NCBI GenBank assembly: GCA_028023455.1
Contig: JAQFVV010000031.1
Coordinates: 6,924,926-6,988,925 of the forward strand
DNA from: Epiperipatus broadwayi
Lineage: Eukaryota > Onychophora > Udeonychophora > Euonychophora > Peripatidae
Length of the DNA stretch: 64,000 nucleotides
Direction of reading: 5' to 3'
Part shown: positions 39,981 to 52,373 of the stretch, piece after piece
How the letters are laid out: every line of letters begins with the position of its first letter
Numbering within the stretch: the first letter of the stretch is position 1
Position numbers and translations under genes: made by a program
Notes under the pieces: generated by a model
The model's input: only the letters and a program-made list of their open reading frames with translations
Told to the model about the DNA's origin: nothing
The model's database searches: none

Positions 39981-42900
39981 AAATCAAGTAATATTTATTT
40001 GTTATATATTATATTAAAATGAGATCATTGTATTAACTATGATGTTTGTAGAAACTAAAAAAAAATCTACATATTTAAATTTATCATTAATAATTGTTAA
40101 TTGACAAAAAAAAACTACATCATCAAATCAATAATATTTTTCTTAATGTCAATAGTATTTCTCCACTATAATTATTTTTATTAAATATATGATACAAAAT
40201 ATTAAGATTTATGTGATTTATTTATTAGTAATAGGAAAAAAAATATAAAAAAATAATGAATCTTTATCTATTGCACATTCTTATAAAAAAGAATATCAGT
40301 CTGCTTAATTCTTTGGGTTTCTGACATTTTTAATTGCTCCATCTGAAGAAAATATTTGGAAATACTCAATCTTTCTGGGCACATGAATTTTGTAAAAAAT
40401 ATTTGCATATATGTATTGTAACCTTATACATAGCTCATAAAGGGTTAAATATAATAGATAGTACTTATATTTTTTAACTCAAAATAAATATACCCTTTAA
40501 TAAATAAACTTTGCTTCTTCTAAGCCATATAAAATCTTAAGTATGAACTCAAAACTACTAAAAAAAACTATTTTGTTAACTACATTTGAAGGATAATTGC
40601 TAAGAGAATATCAATTAATTGATATAATAGTTGTTAAAGTTCGAATTTGACAACTTAAACTTGTATAAAGGTAGGTTTTGAATTCTTTGTAGTGGATAAA
40701 GATTTTGTTTTACTATTTTTTCTAATATTAATTATTAATATTGTGTGAAAATGCATTTAAAATAGAATATATTAAAGTATCAATTAATTCATGCAATATC
40801 TAGTTGAAATTAGAATTTAATATGTTAAGTTTGAGTAAAGCAACTTTAAATGAGATTTATCATAAATAAATTTTAGTAAGTAAATTTATTTGTTGCTATG
40901 TTTTAAAATATTAATTATTGATTTGCAATAAATTTTATAATTTCCATTGATAATTGCGTGTGTGCAAATATTAATGCATGTGTTGAAAATTTTAAAATAA
41001 ATTATTTTAGAGTGTTAATTATCTTTAAAAATAATAAACTTATAAATAGTTTTTTTTTATTTTATATTAGAATGATTTAATGATAAACTCTTTAGAGATT
41101 ATTATTAAAAAGGTGAAAAAAAATTATTTGTTTCAAATAAAAAAAATGCTTTAAATTAAGTAGATACTTTTTGTTAAATAATTAAGATAACGTTACTAAA
41201 ATTAATTATATTTTATTTAACTATATAAACATCATGAGATTAAATTTATTATTAGATTTCTTAATTAGTAAAAGGTCAAGCTTAAATCTAAAAATATGTG
41301 CCCTAATTAATAAAAGGTAAAAATTGTTAATAAATTTTAAAATCCCCACCTTAATATTTCTCTTTGATTGCTTGAATCATACAATGTGCCAAATTTTACA
41401 GTTTTCTTGCCATCTTTAAAAAGAAAAAAAAACAGAAAAATAAAATTATTCTTTCTTTTACTTCTCGATTAATTCTTTTTTGTTTTATTTAACTTAATTA
41501 ATAATTTTAAAAGGCTTATTTTCATTATTTATTTTATCAATAAATAATGTTGGGCTAGAAACCTCTTAAGTCATTTGAGAAAATCTACTTTACATGTACA
41601 TATTCACCTTCCCATAAACAATATCTCATTAAAAAATGCAAAATTTGTATTATTATGAAGAAAATTCCAGCATGCTGAATATTAAAATGTAGTGGAAACT
41701 ACGGATCAGGAAAGTAATACATATGTTTAAATTACCATCTCTATAGACTTTTATTTGATTCTGAACTTTTGCTATAAAACCATTTTATTAACACTTTGTT
41801 ATTTATGTTTTGAATTAGTTATATAAACTAATTACTAATATTAATAATATTGTCTTTTATATTCTGCTAATTGTTTTACTTTAAAAGGAAAGTAATTTAT
41901 ATGTGAACAGGTTAATAACTGAAATACATTTGTTATTATTATTATATCAGAAATCATTTTTTGAAACTTATTATATTTTTAATTAATTAAATGAATGCAA
42001 TAATGAGTTTTAAAGAACAAATAAAATACAATCTTTTTTTATTTAGTTATGATAATGGAAGTTGTTATACAGATTGATTTTTTAATATTTGGAAAAGGAA
42101 TTATATATCTGTATTATCTCAATGCAAATAAGATGATATATTAGTATTATTATAATTCATTCACTTATAATTCATTTATTCATTTATTGGAAGTGTATTT
42201 TATTGCTCTCCATAAAGAAAGAAATAATTTAACTTTCTTTGTGGCTTCATATTGCCAAAATAGTGACTCAATTTTATTATGGAACTGTTTGTTACTTATT
42301 TATTATTAATCTTGCTGTACCTGCTCTTTGCTTCTCTTGATTTGGAAATTGAATGTATGGAATGTATGGATAATGTTTTTCAAGAAACTCCTACTTTCAT
42401 GTCCTCGACATTATAAAAACTGTTTTATATTTTGCTGAGTGAAACAACACAAGGAGTCTTCATTTAAACAGGTTTATTGTCATTTTAAATAATGAAAGAA
42501 CATTCAAATCTCAATTTAGTTAAACTGGATAAGACAAATGCAATATATATTAATTGTTTTATGAAACTGATATATGTTTATTATTATTGCATTATTATAA
42601 TTCCATTATTTATGCATTTGTAATTATTATTTTATATGTGATATATTATGAGATTTATTTATAGCAATATACTTGTTGTTAATGAATTTGGTAAAAAATT
42701 GAGAGACAAAAAGTTTTTAAGTTGTAAATTATTAAGAAGTATCACAGTTTATATCCTGATAGAATAAAAATGTACTACGGTGTAAAAGTAACCATTCTAT
42801 ATTTCATTTGGGTATAAATAGACTATTTTGGAAATTGGTGTATGAACAGAGATGGCTATTAAAATTCTAAATATTTGACATCATTTTGCAATTGTAGTGT

Positions 42901-43779
42901 GTTGGTTTGCATATACTTTTAGATCAAGTATATATGTTATTTTCTATATGAGTATATGTGTCAGATACCTTTTCATATTTTAATTAACAAATTCATGCCT
43001 TTTTTATTTATTAATTGATATGATGCTTGGTGACAAGTATCAATTTTGGTATTTAGGTGGATGGTTGTTATTACTATTAAATTTATTTTTAAAAATCAGT
43101 CATGAGATAGAGAATACAATTTATCACTTTGTAACTACCAGGTTGAATTATTGGATATCAATTTGTCTATTTATCACCATCCATTTTGCCTTTAACTTTA
43201 TGATAGTAATGCCTATTTTAAGCATGTGAGACCATTTAAGGCATGTCCGTTTATTCAATGGTGTTTGCTAGCTCTACTAAAAAAATATTTTAAAGATGTT
43301 AGTTTATTGTGAACTCAGTTATTATTCCACCATAAGTATGCATTAATAAATTTAAATCTATATAATTACTGTGCATAATACCTAGCTATCTTTGCAATGT
43401 CATTAGAGTTATATATTTACATTGATTTCTAAACATTGTTGGTATTGTAATTTGATATCATTCATTTTGGTGGCCTGTTTATAGACACCCATATGGTATT
43501 CTGTGTACCTAATTGGTAGATAGTTAGTATCTTAAATAAAAATGTGAAAACTTCTTAAAATATAACATCAATGTCATAATTATAATTTTAGAGGGATTTA
43601 CTAAGAAGTGAAGGTGTTTTATTTTAAATCATAAAAATGTGTATGTCAGTGGTTATTTGTATTACTAAAGTTATTGCCTCTTGTAAATATCTTTTACTAC
43701 ATTAAAACATTTTATTACATTGTAAATAAATATTGTATTATTCCATTTAAATATATTTACGTTTTATAGTCATCATCAC
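39981..43779. other. AT-rich stretch, nothing recognised
   Basis: Nearly 3.8 kb with no copy of the window's repeat families and no convincing frame. The 43020-43229 frame is hydrophobic and unsupported. Confidence 0.4.
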
Positions 43780-43937
43780 ATCCCTTTTTAAGAACTGAAA
43801 CACAAATGCTTATTATATACTTGTGTCTATATATGTAATATATAGGATATTTGAGCACATATTTTCACACAACCTACCACTCTCCACACTATCTCATAAC
43901 ACTGATACACTTGAACACATATATGTTGAAAAGATAA

Positions 43938-43996
43938 ATAATCACCATTATATGCATTTCATGCTAAACCAGCAATCATCAGTTGGTCCAGATTAT
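43938..43996 (-). ncRNA. Hammerhead ribozyme candidate (type I)
   Basis: Minus strand. Stem I: ATAATC (43996-43991) with GATTAT (43943-43938) and ACCA (43987-43984) with TGGT (43947-43944), split by internal loops as in natural type I hammerheads. Core: CTGATGA (43982-43976). Stem II: TGCT (43974-43971) with AGCA (43965-43962); the closing pair is a T-T mismatch. Then GAAA (43960-43957). Stem III is ATG/CAT, too short to close, so it would need a dimer. The cleavage triplet is ATA, with cleavage expected after 43951. Self-cleavage is inferred from the fold. Confidence 0.65.
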
Positions 43997-44198
43997 CATC
44001 TCTACACATATATGCTATAAGTGCTCAGATATATATTAAGATAGTCAATCCTTATACTTTAATGGACAGGCTTCAATCTACTCCACACTCCAACTCTTCA
44101 ACCGTCCATCCAATTGAAAATCTGATGATGGAATGCTCAAAGGCCACCCTAAGGCCAAAATTTTTGAGACACCCATGTTGACCTAAGGTCATCTGGAC

Positions 44199-44250
44199 CA
44201 AGTAATGATTGCTGTTTTAGCATGAAATACTTATATTGGTGATTATTTAT
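44199..44250 (+). ncRNA. Decayed hammerhead twin
   Basis: It lies in the right arm. The core reads GTAATGA in place of CTGATGA (C3 and G5 lost), although stem II (TTGCTG/TAGCAT) and GAAA (44224-44227) remain. It should not cleave. Confidence 0.55.
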
Positions 44251-44355
44251 CTTTTCAACATATATGTGTTCAAGTGTATCAGTGTTATGAGATAGTGTGG
44301 AGAGTGGTGGGTTGTGTGAAAGTCTGTGCTCAAATACTCTATCCCTTTTTAAGAA

Positions 44356-45479
44356 AATCGAATTTATTAAAATTGTATTAAATACTATTGTATATGAGAG
44401 TATATTTCAAGAGTCACATTAAACTTGTTTATACCATTTGTTTATTGTTTATTTAATCCCTGTATTTTTTTAAAATAAATATTATCCTTGATTTATCTTT
44501 ATTACAAATTTTCTTAATGATGCAGTGGTTAGCATAAAAGTACCCTTTCTACTTGCTGTATTATTTTATTTTTCATTGCTTGGTACAAGAACGTACATGG
44601 AAATATTATAATAAGATGTGTCTATACGTTGTATATACAGATGAATATTTAAATGTATTTTTAAATAATTGAAGAATATTTTATTTGATAGCCAGATGGT
44701 TATCTGGAGTATATAGATGCTTAAGTATTTTACGTTTTCATTTTTTTATACATTTTACAACTTAAAATATAGGATTACAGAACTATAAGAAGATAAAATA
44801 TTTAAGGTATAAGAATTTAAATAATTGTTGCATTAAATAGTATTCAAGTGTTTTAAAGTATAATAATTATTTCTTGCATCAAGAATATACATAAACCCTG
44901 CGATGTAGATAAAGTAAAAACCCAGTATATAGATTTAAATTTAATAAGAACCTATATTTTAATTAGCCTTAGATAATATTTTAATAAGAACCTAAGCTTT
45001 TAGTATTTATGCTTATATTATATTTTGTCTATAAGAGGATTCATATTATGTGGTGTGTAAAATCTTATATATATATAATTAATGATTCATTATTTTGTAA
45101 AGTTTCATATGAAATGTAATTTAATATTTTTTATATTTTTCTCTAAAACAGTAAAGAGAATATATTTATTATAATGTCTTACCCCATTGATCGAATAAGA
45201 AAGGTTTTGTAAACAATGATTAAAAAAATGTTTAATCTATAAGCATTAATTGTGTTATCTGATATGCAAATCAATTTGTATGTTTACATATTGAAGGAAA
45301 CTATTTTGCTATAATTCTCGATTAATCCAGTCTTCTGATAGAAATATTAAAGTAGTTCTTTAGAGAAATACTTGTGCTTGTTTTTATTTTTATTTCCTTT
45401 AGTTAGTTAATAAATAATATAAAAACTCTGTCAGATAATGAAAATTATTCTATATGATTAAAGCATGATAAACAGAGCA
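44356..45479. other. AT-rich stretch, nothing recognised
   Basis: No supported feature. Confidence 0.4.
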
Positions 45480-45560
45480 CAAAAACACTGCGCATGCACT
45501 GGAATATTAACCGTTCAATTCCAATATGTCGCCATGATTCTGGTATACAATATCGAAAGC
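45480..45560. promoter_or_regulatory. Possible CpG-containing promoter patch
   Basis: In AT-rich DNA this patch has CTGCGCATGCAC (close to the NRF1 site), TCGCCAT (its reverse ATGGCGA is YY1-like) and GAAAGCGCTTGG. Such sites cluster at animal promoters. No adjacent exon is seen, so this is a weak call. Confidence 0.2.
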
Positions 45561-45634
45561 GCTTGGCTAATTGTTGTTTATAATTAATGTTTTTGTGTTC
45601 TGTTTATAATGCTTTATTCATGTATAATAATTTT

Positions 45635-46145
45635 TAGTTAGTTAATATATATATCATCAATCATTATCAATCTACTGCAGGTCAAAGGTCTCTCCGAGTT
45701 CAATCCATCTTCTCTGATCTTTAGTTTCTCTTTTCGACATCACCCCTGCACACTTTCTTATTTCATCCATCCATCTCGCATGTGGTCTCTTTCTGGGTCA
45801 TTTACAATCTCTTGGAATCCAGTTTAAGGGTTCAATTGTCCATCAATTATAATCTCTTCTAGCAATAGGTCCAGCACAACTCCACTTCAGTCTTAATTTT
45901 TCAATTAGGTCAGTAACACCTATTTGTTCTCTTACCCATATATTGAGTTTTTGATCTCTTCTTGTTACATGCAACTTGCATCTTTCCATACTTCTTTGAA
46001 TGGTCTGAAGTCTTTATATTGCTTTTCTATTAAGTGTCCAAGTCTCAGATCCATAAGTAAGAACTGGTAAAACACATTTATTAAAAACCTTTCTTTTTAA
46101 ACACATAGGTATATTTCCTTTTAGTATCAAGTTATTTCTACCATA
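45635..46145 (-). pseudogene. RTE-type LINE 3' end, minus strand
   Basis: On the minus strand it reads in order CLKRKVFNKCVLPVLTYGSE, then WVREQIGVTDLIEKLRLKWS, AGPIARR, NWIPRDCK, PHARWMDEIRKCAGVM and DQRRWIELGETF. This is the C-terminal region of the same RTE family as 15143-16540. It contains stops and frame changes. The 3' end TTGATAATGATTGATGATAT is shared, which defines the family's terminus. The copy is strongly 5'-truncated, as usual for LINEs. Confidence 0.88.
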
Positions 46146-46553
46146 GTGAAAAGTTATTGCACATCTTCAATTCACTAAGCAGTATGTATTTTCTTGTAGC
46201 CAAAGCTTATTAACAAAATATGAGCTATTATATATATATATATTAAGCCGAGTATTGCCGCTGAGAAATAAATGTTATAATCCCAATCAAGTTTCAAATT
46301 TTGCAATCTATCAAATTATAAATTATATATAATTAGATAGGAAACCGCACTAAGAAATATATGTAAACAAACATGGAAAAATGTAAGCTCCGATCTTAGT
46401 GCTTGAAACATTCGTTTTTGATTGCCAAATCATATCATTTGCATGCGTTTTTTTAAAGTAAAAAATTACCAAACAATCAAGAACTATAATCATAGCATAT
46501 TTCTAACCAAGTATAATAGAGAAATAGATAGATGGATAGATGTTTAAATATAT

Positions 46554-46764
<211 letters not shown>

Positions 46765-47879
46765 ACAAAAATAAAAATAAATAAAAAACTTAAATTTTCT
46801 CCGCCCGATTACTGGAAAGATTGATGAATACCGTTTGTTTTCAATGATGTTTCTGCACACATACATACATACCCCCACACGCATATATATATGGATGCAA
46901 AAAGAGAGAGAAAAAATAAAAAAATTGAGGATGTCAAAAATTAAGAAATGTTTTTTTTTTTCTGTTTTAAGATAAAATTATTGTAAAAATAATAATGTTA
47001 TTTGCAAGTTTGGATAATTGTAAAATTTTAATTTAAACATTTAAAAATTATTTAAGCTCGTAAAAGCATTTGCAATTATAAAGTAAATATTTCCTTGTCA
47101 AAAGCAATTTTTTTTTTAAATTGGATTTTTTTGTTCTCAATAATCACCCATATTAATTAAGTTTACTTTATTTTCAAAACTCTAGAGAACAGCTTGATGA
47201 TTCTTGGCTCCCAGTGTTTATTTAATGTTAAAATTAGATAAAGAGAGTATAACGCAGTAATTATTGTTTAATACAATAACGACTTTTTCAAAAAATAGTT
47301 GAAGGCTTAATAAAGTTAATAACAAAGCAATTAGAGATTACAAAAATTCACCACGTATCTTTATTGCTTTCAATGAACGCCTTGAAAGCTCAGCTTTAAT
47401 CTTATAAAACTTAATATAGAAGAAATCCATGCGTTTGATCAAATTACTTACAGTGTTGATTTTGATTTAAAATTTACTTCAAGACATGTAAAAGTTAAAA
47501 CTTTAAATTTGACACATATTTTTATTATTATTAAAAGTATATTATTTAAGTTATATTCTCTGCCAAAAGACAAATGGAATAATAGATATTATAACTAAAC
47601 AGTAGCATTTTGTTGTTTATGGTAGTTATTGTCATTCATTGTTATTCTCTAATATAGAAATGTTAATCTGTGACGTTTCTTAGGGCAAATAATTTTTAGT
47701 CGCCTATTCGTTAAGCTAATTCTAAACGTGTCTTTACAAACAGAAAAACTATAAGTACTCCTTAATAAATAATATATCTGTAGTGTAATATCCACTATAC
47801 CACTCTCATAAAAGATTTGGACTGATTTCTATCCGTTTTTAACACTTTTTTTTGGGTTGTAATCATAAATATATGATCA
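46765..47879. other. AT-rich stretch, nothing recognised
   Basis: No supported feature. Confidence 0.4.
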
Positions 47880-47901
47880 AAGCCATGTTAAAAAGATATA
47901 T

Positions 47902-47957
47902 GATCCCAACGATGCACATTTCATGCTGAATCAGCACTCATCAGTTGTCTCAGATCA
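47902..47957 (-). ncRNA. Hammerhead ribozyme candidate (type I)
   Basis: Minus strand. Stem I: TGATC (47957-47953) with GATCA (47905-47901) and CAA (47947-47945) with TTG (47909-47907). Core: CTGATGA (47944-47938). Stem II: GTGCTG (47937-47932) with CAGCAT (47928-47923), six pairs including one G-T. Then GAAA (47922-47919). Stem III is ATG/CAT around TG. The cleavage triplet is ATC (C at 47911). One base, G47910, is extra at the base of stem I. It is a relative of the 43938-43996 fold and lies in a partial copy of that repeat (47880-48000). Confidence 0.65.
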
Positions 47958-48000
47958 CAATTTATTAACATTGTTCACCATGTATATATATATCTTCTTG

Positions 48001-49108
48001 AATTTTTATTTAAAAAAATCCACATTTTATTTACATCTTTCCAAATACATTAATCTGTTAATAATAACACATGATGGCATAAAAGACTATGATTTTGAAA
48101 CGTGGGGAAATAGGGTTAAACTATTGACTTTTTAAATTAAACAAGTGAGCTCTTAGAATTTTGAATATTAAATTTAAAAAGACACTTCAATTTGTGTTGA
48201 TTGACTTCTGAGATTATTTATTATGGGGAGTTGCTTTAAATTTAAAAAAGCTGCTTATATCAAGATAACAAATAATTATAGATGTGAACTCAGTATGATA
48301 ATCCACAAAGTTTGGAAATCACTTATATTCTTATAAAAACTTAGAAATCTAGAGGATTTTCCAAAATAATATGTCTTCTCAAAAATATTGCCTTTGGAAG
48401 AGTAACTTACTTGGCTAAAACATCAACTTGAATTCACTATTTATTAGTTTAAACATTAATGGTTCAATTGTCATTGTAGTATGTTATTAGTCTGATTTAC
48501 AATAGCAATGCTGGGTTATATAACTTGAATCTCATTTCTCATTTCGCAAACAGTCACGTTATTTGTTAAGATCTAACGGTTTTTCTTTCAAAATTTAACC
48601 TTGATAATGGTGGTTGCTATTCCGTCGTCGAAATATCGGTGTTCAATGGAAAACAATACACAGTATAGCCCAAAATGTTATAATATATATATATTACTTT
48701 TTTTAGTTTAATGTATTTGGAAATATAAATAAGATTTGATTTTTTCAAAAAGCATTTAACACTCTGTTTATATTACAAAGTAGTTCAATATATTAAAATT
48801 TATGGTTAAAATAATCTCTTAAAATGACATAGCATATAAAAAGCTTTTAATTAATTTACATACTGTATGCACAAACTTACTAAATCAGGACTGTTTATCT
48901 TATCAATAATGTTTTCATCCAAGAAAAATAATTAGTCGATAAAGTATCAATTAAGTCAATGGAAAAGTTATACCAGCAATGATATTTTATCTATGGGGCT
49001 TCATAGAGTGAGAATTTTGTTTTTTAATATTTGCATGTTTTTACATTGATAACAGGCTAGAGAAGTAAAAACATCTTAATATCATCAGTTTAATTGAAAC
49101 TGATATAA
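48001..49108. other. AT-rich stretch, nothing recognised
   Basis: No supported feature. Confidence 0.4.
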
Positions 49109-49128
49109 TAAACATCACATGACCACAA
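49109..49128 (+). repeat. Partial CATCACATGA-box repeat
   Basis: AAACATCACATGACCAC only; it may be chance. Confidence 0.3.
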
Positions 49129-49774
49129 CTTTCAAATGCTTTTCAAGAGCAACATTATTCATTCTACTGCAGCACTTTACTCTATTTTAAACTTTAGTAA
49201 TGAATACATATTGTATGATAGTTCTTACTAAATCCGTATTTACTGTTTATCCACATCTGTTAGTTTCTGGGTAAAAGTGTTTGTTGGTAAAACACATTTA
49301 CCTGGATTTACTATATTTGGATCTCTTTGAAGCTAATTCATACTGCATCTAGCAAATATATTTTATATATTTTTTATTGTTAAAAGAAATCATATTCCTT
49401 TTGAATCCAAAATAAAAAAATTAAAGTGAATGCAGTTGTTATGGAATTGAGGACAATAAAAATAGTTACTGAAATGGTGTCTGCTCTAAGAACTATGCAA
49501 ATGTTTTGGATTGATTGAAATCATTGGGCTGTTTGTTTTACCTGAGTGTTTTGTACTAAAATGATATTAAGTGGCCATTAGATCTAAAAGCATCCAGATG
49601 CATTAAATCAATGTACAATAAGCCAGTAGTAGTCTGGGCATGTGTTTAGGAGTGACTTAAATATCAAGATGTTTCTATTCAATAGACCAGTAAAATAAAA
49701 TAATTTTTTATATTGTAGTATTACAAACATACCATTTCCAACCTTTTTATACCCTTAACAATGCTATTTTTTTC

Positions 49775-49869
49775 CATGTGTCAAAGAATTGGCCGGGAAG
49801 CGAACCTGCAAACCTGGGACAACTGCTTGTAAGGTTGCTGTTCTGAGCACTCAACCACTAATGCTTGAC
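49775..49869 (-). repeat. tRNA-derived SINE, copy 4
   Basis: Minus strand: GTCAAGCATTAGTGGTTGAG, then GGTTCGCTTCCCGG and CCAATTCTTTGACACATGG. Family ends are intact. A small inverted repeat starts where this copy begins. Confidence 0.85.
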
Positions 49870-49870
49870 A

Positions 49871-50008
49871 AACAATACTATTTTGTACCAAAACTTTACC
49901 CTTACAGTTTTGCTGTGCTGCAGACATCATCAAAGTTGATGTCTAATGATGACTTCAGAAAAGTCAAAACTATAAGAGTAAAGTTTTGGTATGAAAAATA
50001 GTATTGTT
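49871..50008. repeat. Inverted repeat beside SINE copy 4
   Basis: Left arm AACAATACTATTTTGTACCA (49871 on) and right arm ending in its complement (to 50008), about 43 bases each. The centre contains a second hairpin, GACATC/GATGTC (49923-49943). It may be a small foldback element. Confidence 0.7.
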
Positions 50009-51227
50009 AAGTGTATAAGAAGGTTGGAAATGATATATGTAAATATAAAAGGCAATACATAAGGAAAGAAGGAGGAAGAAAAAAATTGTATGACAAACAA
50101 TATCAATTGACTTTCTCTAATGTTTATTCATATATTTTTAAGAACAATTCTCTTTACTTACCCTAGAGTTATCTAAGACTTAAGTAACCACTTGCCTGCA
50201 AGTTAAATAATGCTAGAATACCTTCATCTCTAGACCAGTTTCTACCTTATACATTAATGAGAAAATGATATGGTATTCTGACTGCTCAAAGCTTTAAGTG
50301 CATCAGTTTCAAATGAAAATTATTTATATTTTTCAGTGATGAAGAAGAAAGTAAAAATCTGATTTCAGGATGGGAATACTGAAGAAATATATCACCTAAA
50401 GTATCCATTAATCACTTACACATACTATATGTCTCTAGAGTAGATTAAGAAAACTGCCCTTTGTATTAAGTATATCAGTGAGATTATATAAAATATACAA
50501 CATAAAATGGTATCATGGCATAGTAGTTAGTATAAATATCCATTATTATTATGAATTTGTGTTGTGTTTTCAGGTGAGGTTTCAAATTTTTTTCAGGCCA
50601 CAATCATACCCATGGTTTTTAGTATTCTAATGTCTTCTGATCTCATTATCCAATATTTAGTGGACAATAGAATATAGTTATTTTTATTTAAGAGTTAAAA
50701 GTCTCTGTTAGTATGGGTTACATAAGTGTGAGACAATAAAAAAACAAAAATTACAATTATGATAAGATATAATTTTCATAAATAAAATACACTTGTCCTA
50801 TTTTTATTTTTGCCCAGTGGTACATTTTAATTGTCCATTCATTATATATTGAAAATATTGGTTATATACATACACTGGAAAACATTAATAAATTAATATA
50901 ATCATTTTATTTTTTTAAAAAAAGAAATTAACAACCCAAATTTAATCAAGCCAATACATAAATTACAAAATCTTTTAATATCTTAGTTTAATATTTCATG
51001 ATGTTGCTTTTAAATATCTTCTGCAGCAACATTTTTTTTTACCAGATCTTTACTATAACTCTCCAATATATTTCTTTTAACATAACATTTCAGTAAAAAA
51101 CAAAAATCTATTATGCATCTTCTTAGCATGTTTATGAGTTTATTATTAATATGCGAACAGAGTTTACTTTTTATGTAGAAATCCTATTCGTGATCACATT
51201 AAAATAGTTTTTGAAAAATCTATTTTC
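50009..51227. other. AT-rich stretch, nothing recognised
   Basis: No supported feature. Confidence 0.4.
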
Positions 51228-51334
51228 TTTATTTTTTTTTATGTGTCATAGCATCGGCCGAGAAGCGAACCCGCTAACCCGCAACAACTGCTTGTAAGGT
51301 GGCTGTGCTGACCTCTCAACCACCAATGCTTGAC
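51228..51334 (-). repeat. tRNA-derived SINE, copy 5
   Basis: Minus strand: GTCAAGCATTGGTGGTTGAG, AGGTCAGCACAGCC, GGGTTCGCTTCTCGG and CCGATGCTATGACACAT plus an A run. It is one of the best preserved copies; both family ends pair with each other. Confidence 0.88.
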
Positions 51335-52332
51335 TATTTTCTTTAATTTTCCTCACACTATCAGTTTTTACATGAATAATATCAAAATCGTAACATATAT
51401 AATTATAAAAATAATTTGAATAGTTTATAACCTTGGCGTTGTCATAAATATTTTTTCTCAATAAATTTGCAGTTGTAGAGAGTAGATATTTTATTTTCAA
51501 TCAATATATTGAAAAAAATAATAGCTCACTATACAATTAATTTAATTGAAATTGTTATATCATTATGAAGAAACAATATATCTTTTAATCAGCCAAAGAA
51601 CACAGAAGCGCATGCAACTGAAGTCTATTTCATATGTTTGAATTAAATTCCAGTTTTGAAAAATTATTAACAACAGAAACGAAATTTGCTGAATATTTTT
51701 TATCATTTAATTAATAAAACATCTAAGATCTTTATTTTTTAATATATTAATTATAGTAACGTTTCGTTATTTCCAGTACATGGATTTTTTACAAAATACC
51801 CAAGTTATAAATCATTTGATTAAAAAAAAACCATCTAATTCAAAAAGACATTGCAAGCTGTATATTATATCAATGGGTGTGATGCAACACGCTGTAATTT
51901 TCTAAACATCGTTTGGGAATGCAATGCTGTTTAAATATATACTTTTTAAATTTAGGTTGCAAATTTTATTTGTATACAAATTTGATCCTAGTTTATTACG
52001 TCAGATTAGAACAAGGTTTGATATACAGATGAGGAATTTATTTGTATGAAAATTCAAGTTCTACGTAAAAGGCATTACATTATTTTTAATAACAATTTAA
52101 ATTAAAGTCATTTTTTATAATTTTAATTAAAATATAAAATTTTAATAACCAAATTAAAATTTCAAGAAAAAAAAGTCTAAAAATAAATTCCTCAGAGTGT
52201 GTGTATATATGTATATATAAGTAAAATAATGCTTAAAGCTAATTGGGCTAATTAGTAACCAATAGAAACCACCAGTAACCACGTAAACATTCACACCAAG
52301 GATAGCACTCAATATTTTTCACTGCGGTCAAG
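51335..52332. other. AT-rich stretch, nothing recognised
   Basis: No supported feature. Confidence 0.4.
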
Positions 52333-52373
52333 GCAACCTTCTCACCTTTTAATAGCAATATATATATATGCTG
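52333..52373 (-). repeat. Short repeat next to (TA)n, copy 2
   Basis: Partner of 38168-38205; see that entry. Its minus strand continues TTGACCGCAGTGAAAAA. Confidence 0.5.

Larger units (their letters stand above)
43795..44340. mobile_element. 546-bp insertion with long inverted arms and hammerhead-like core
   Basis: Flanked by an exact 15-base direct repeat, ATCCCTTTTTAAGAA (43780-43794 and 44341-44355). Inside, arms of about 145 bases (43848-43993 and 44191-44340) are near-perfect inverted copies, with a centre of about 200 bases. The left arm carries an intact hammerhead fold on the minus strand; the right arm carries its mutated twin on the plus strand. No protein is encoded. The variable-length target duplication fits target-primed retrotransposition, so it may be a non-autonomous derivative of a Penelope-like element. 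Related sequence lies at 35941-36310 and 47880-48000. Confidence 0.8.

Noticed and set aside
40339-40370. CTGAAGA...GGAAA, hammerhead-like boxes
   Set aside because: No stem I pairing; the boxes fall in AT-rich sequence by chance.
49789-50001. 70-codon frame
   Set aside because: It runs through SINE copy 4 and the adjoining inverted repeat.
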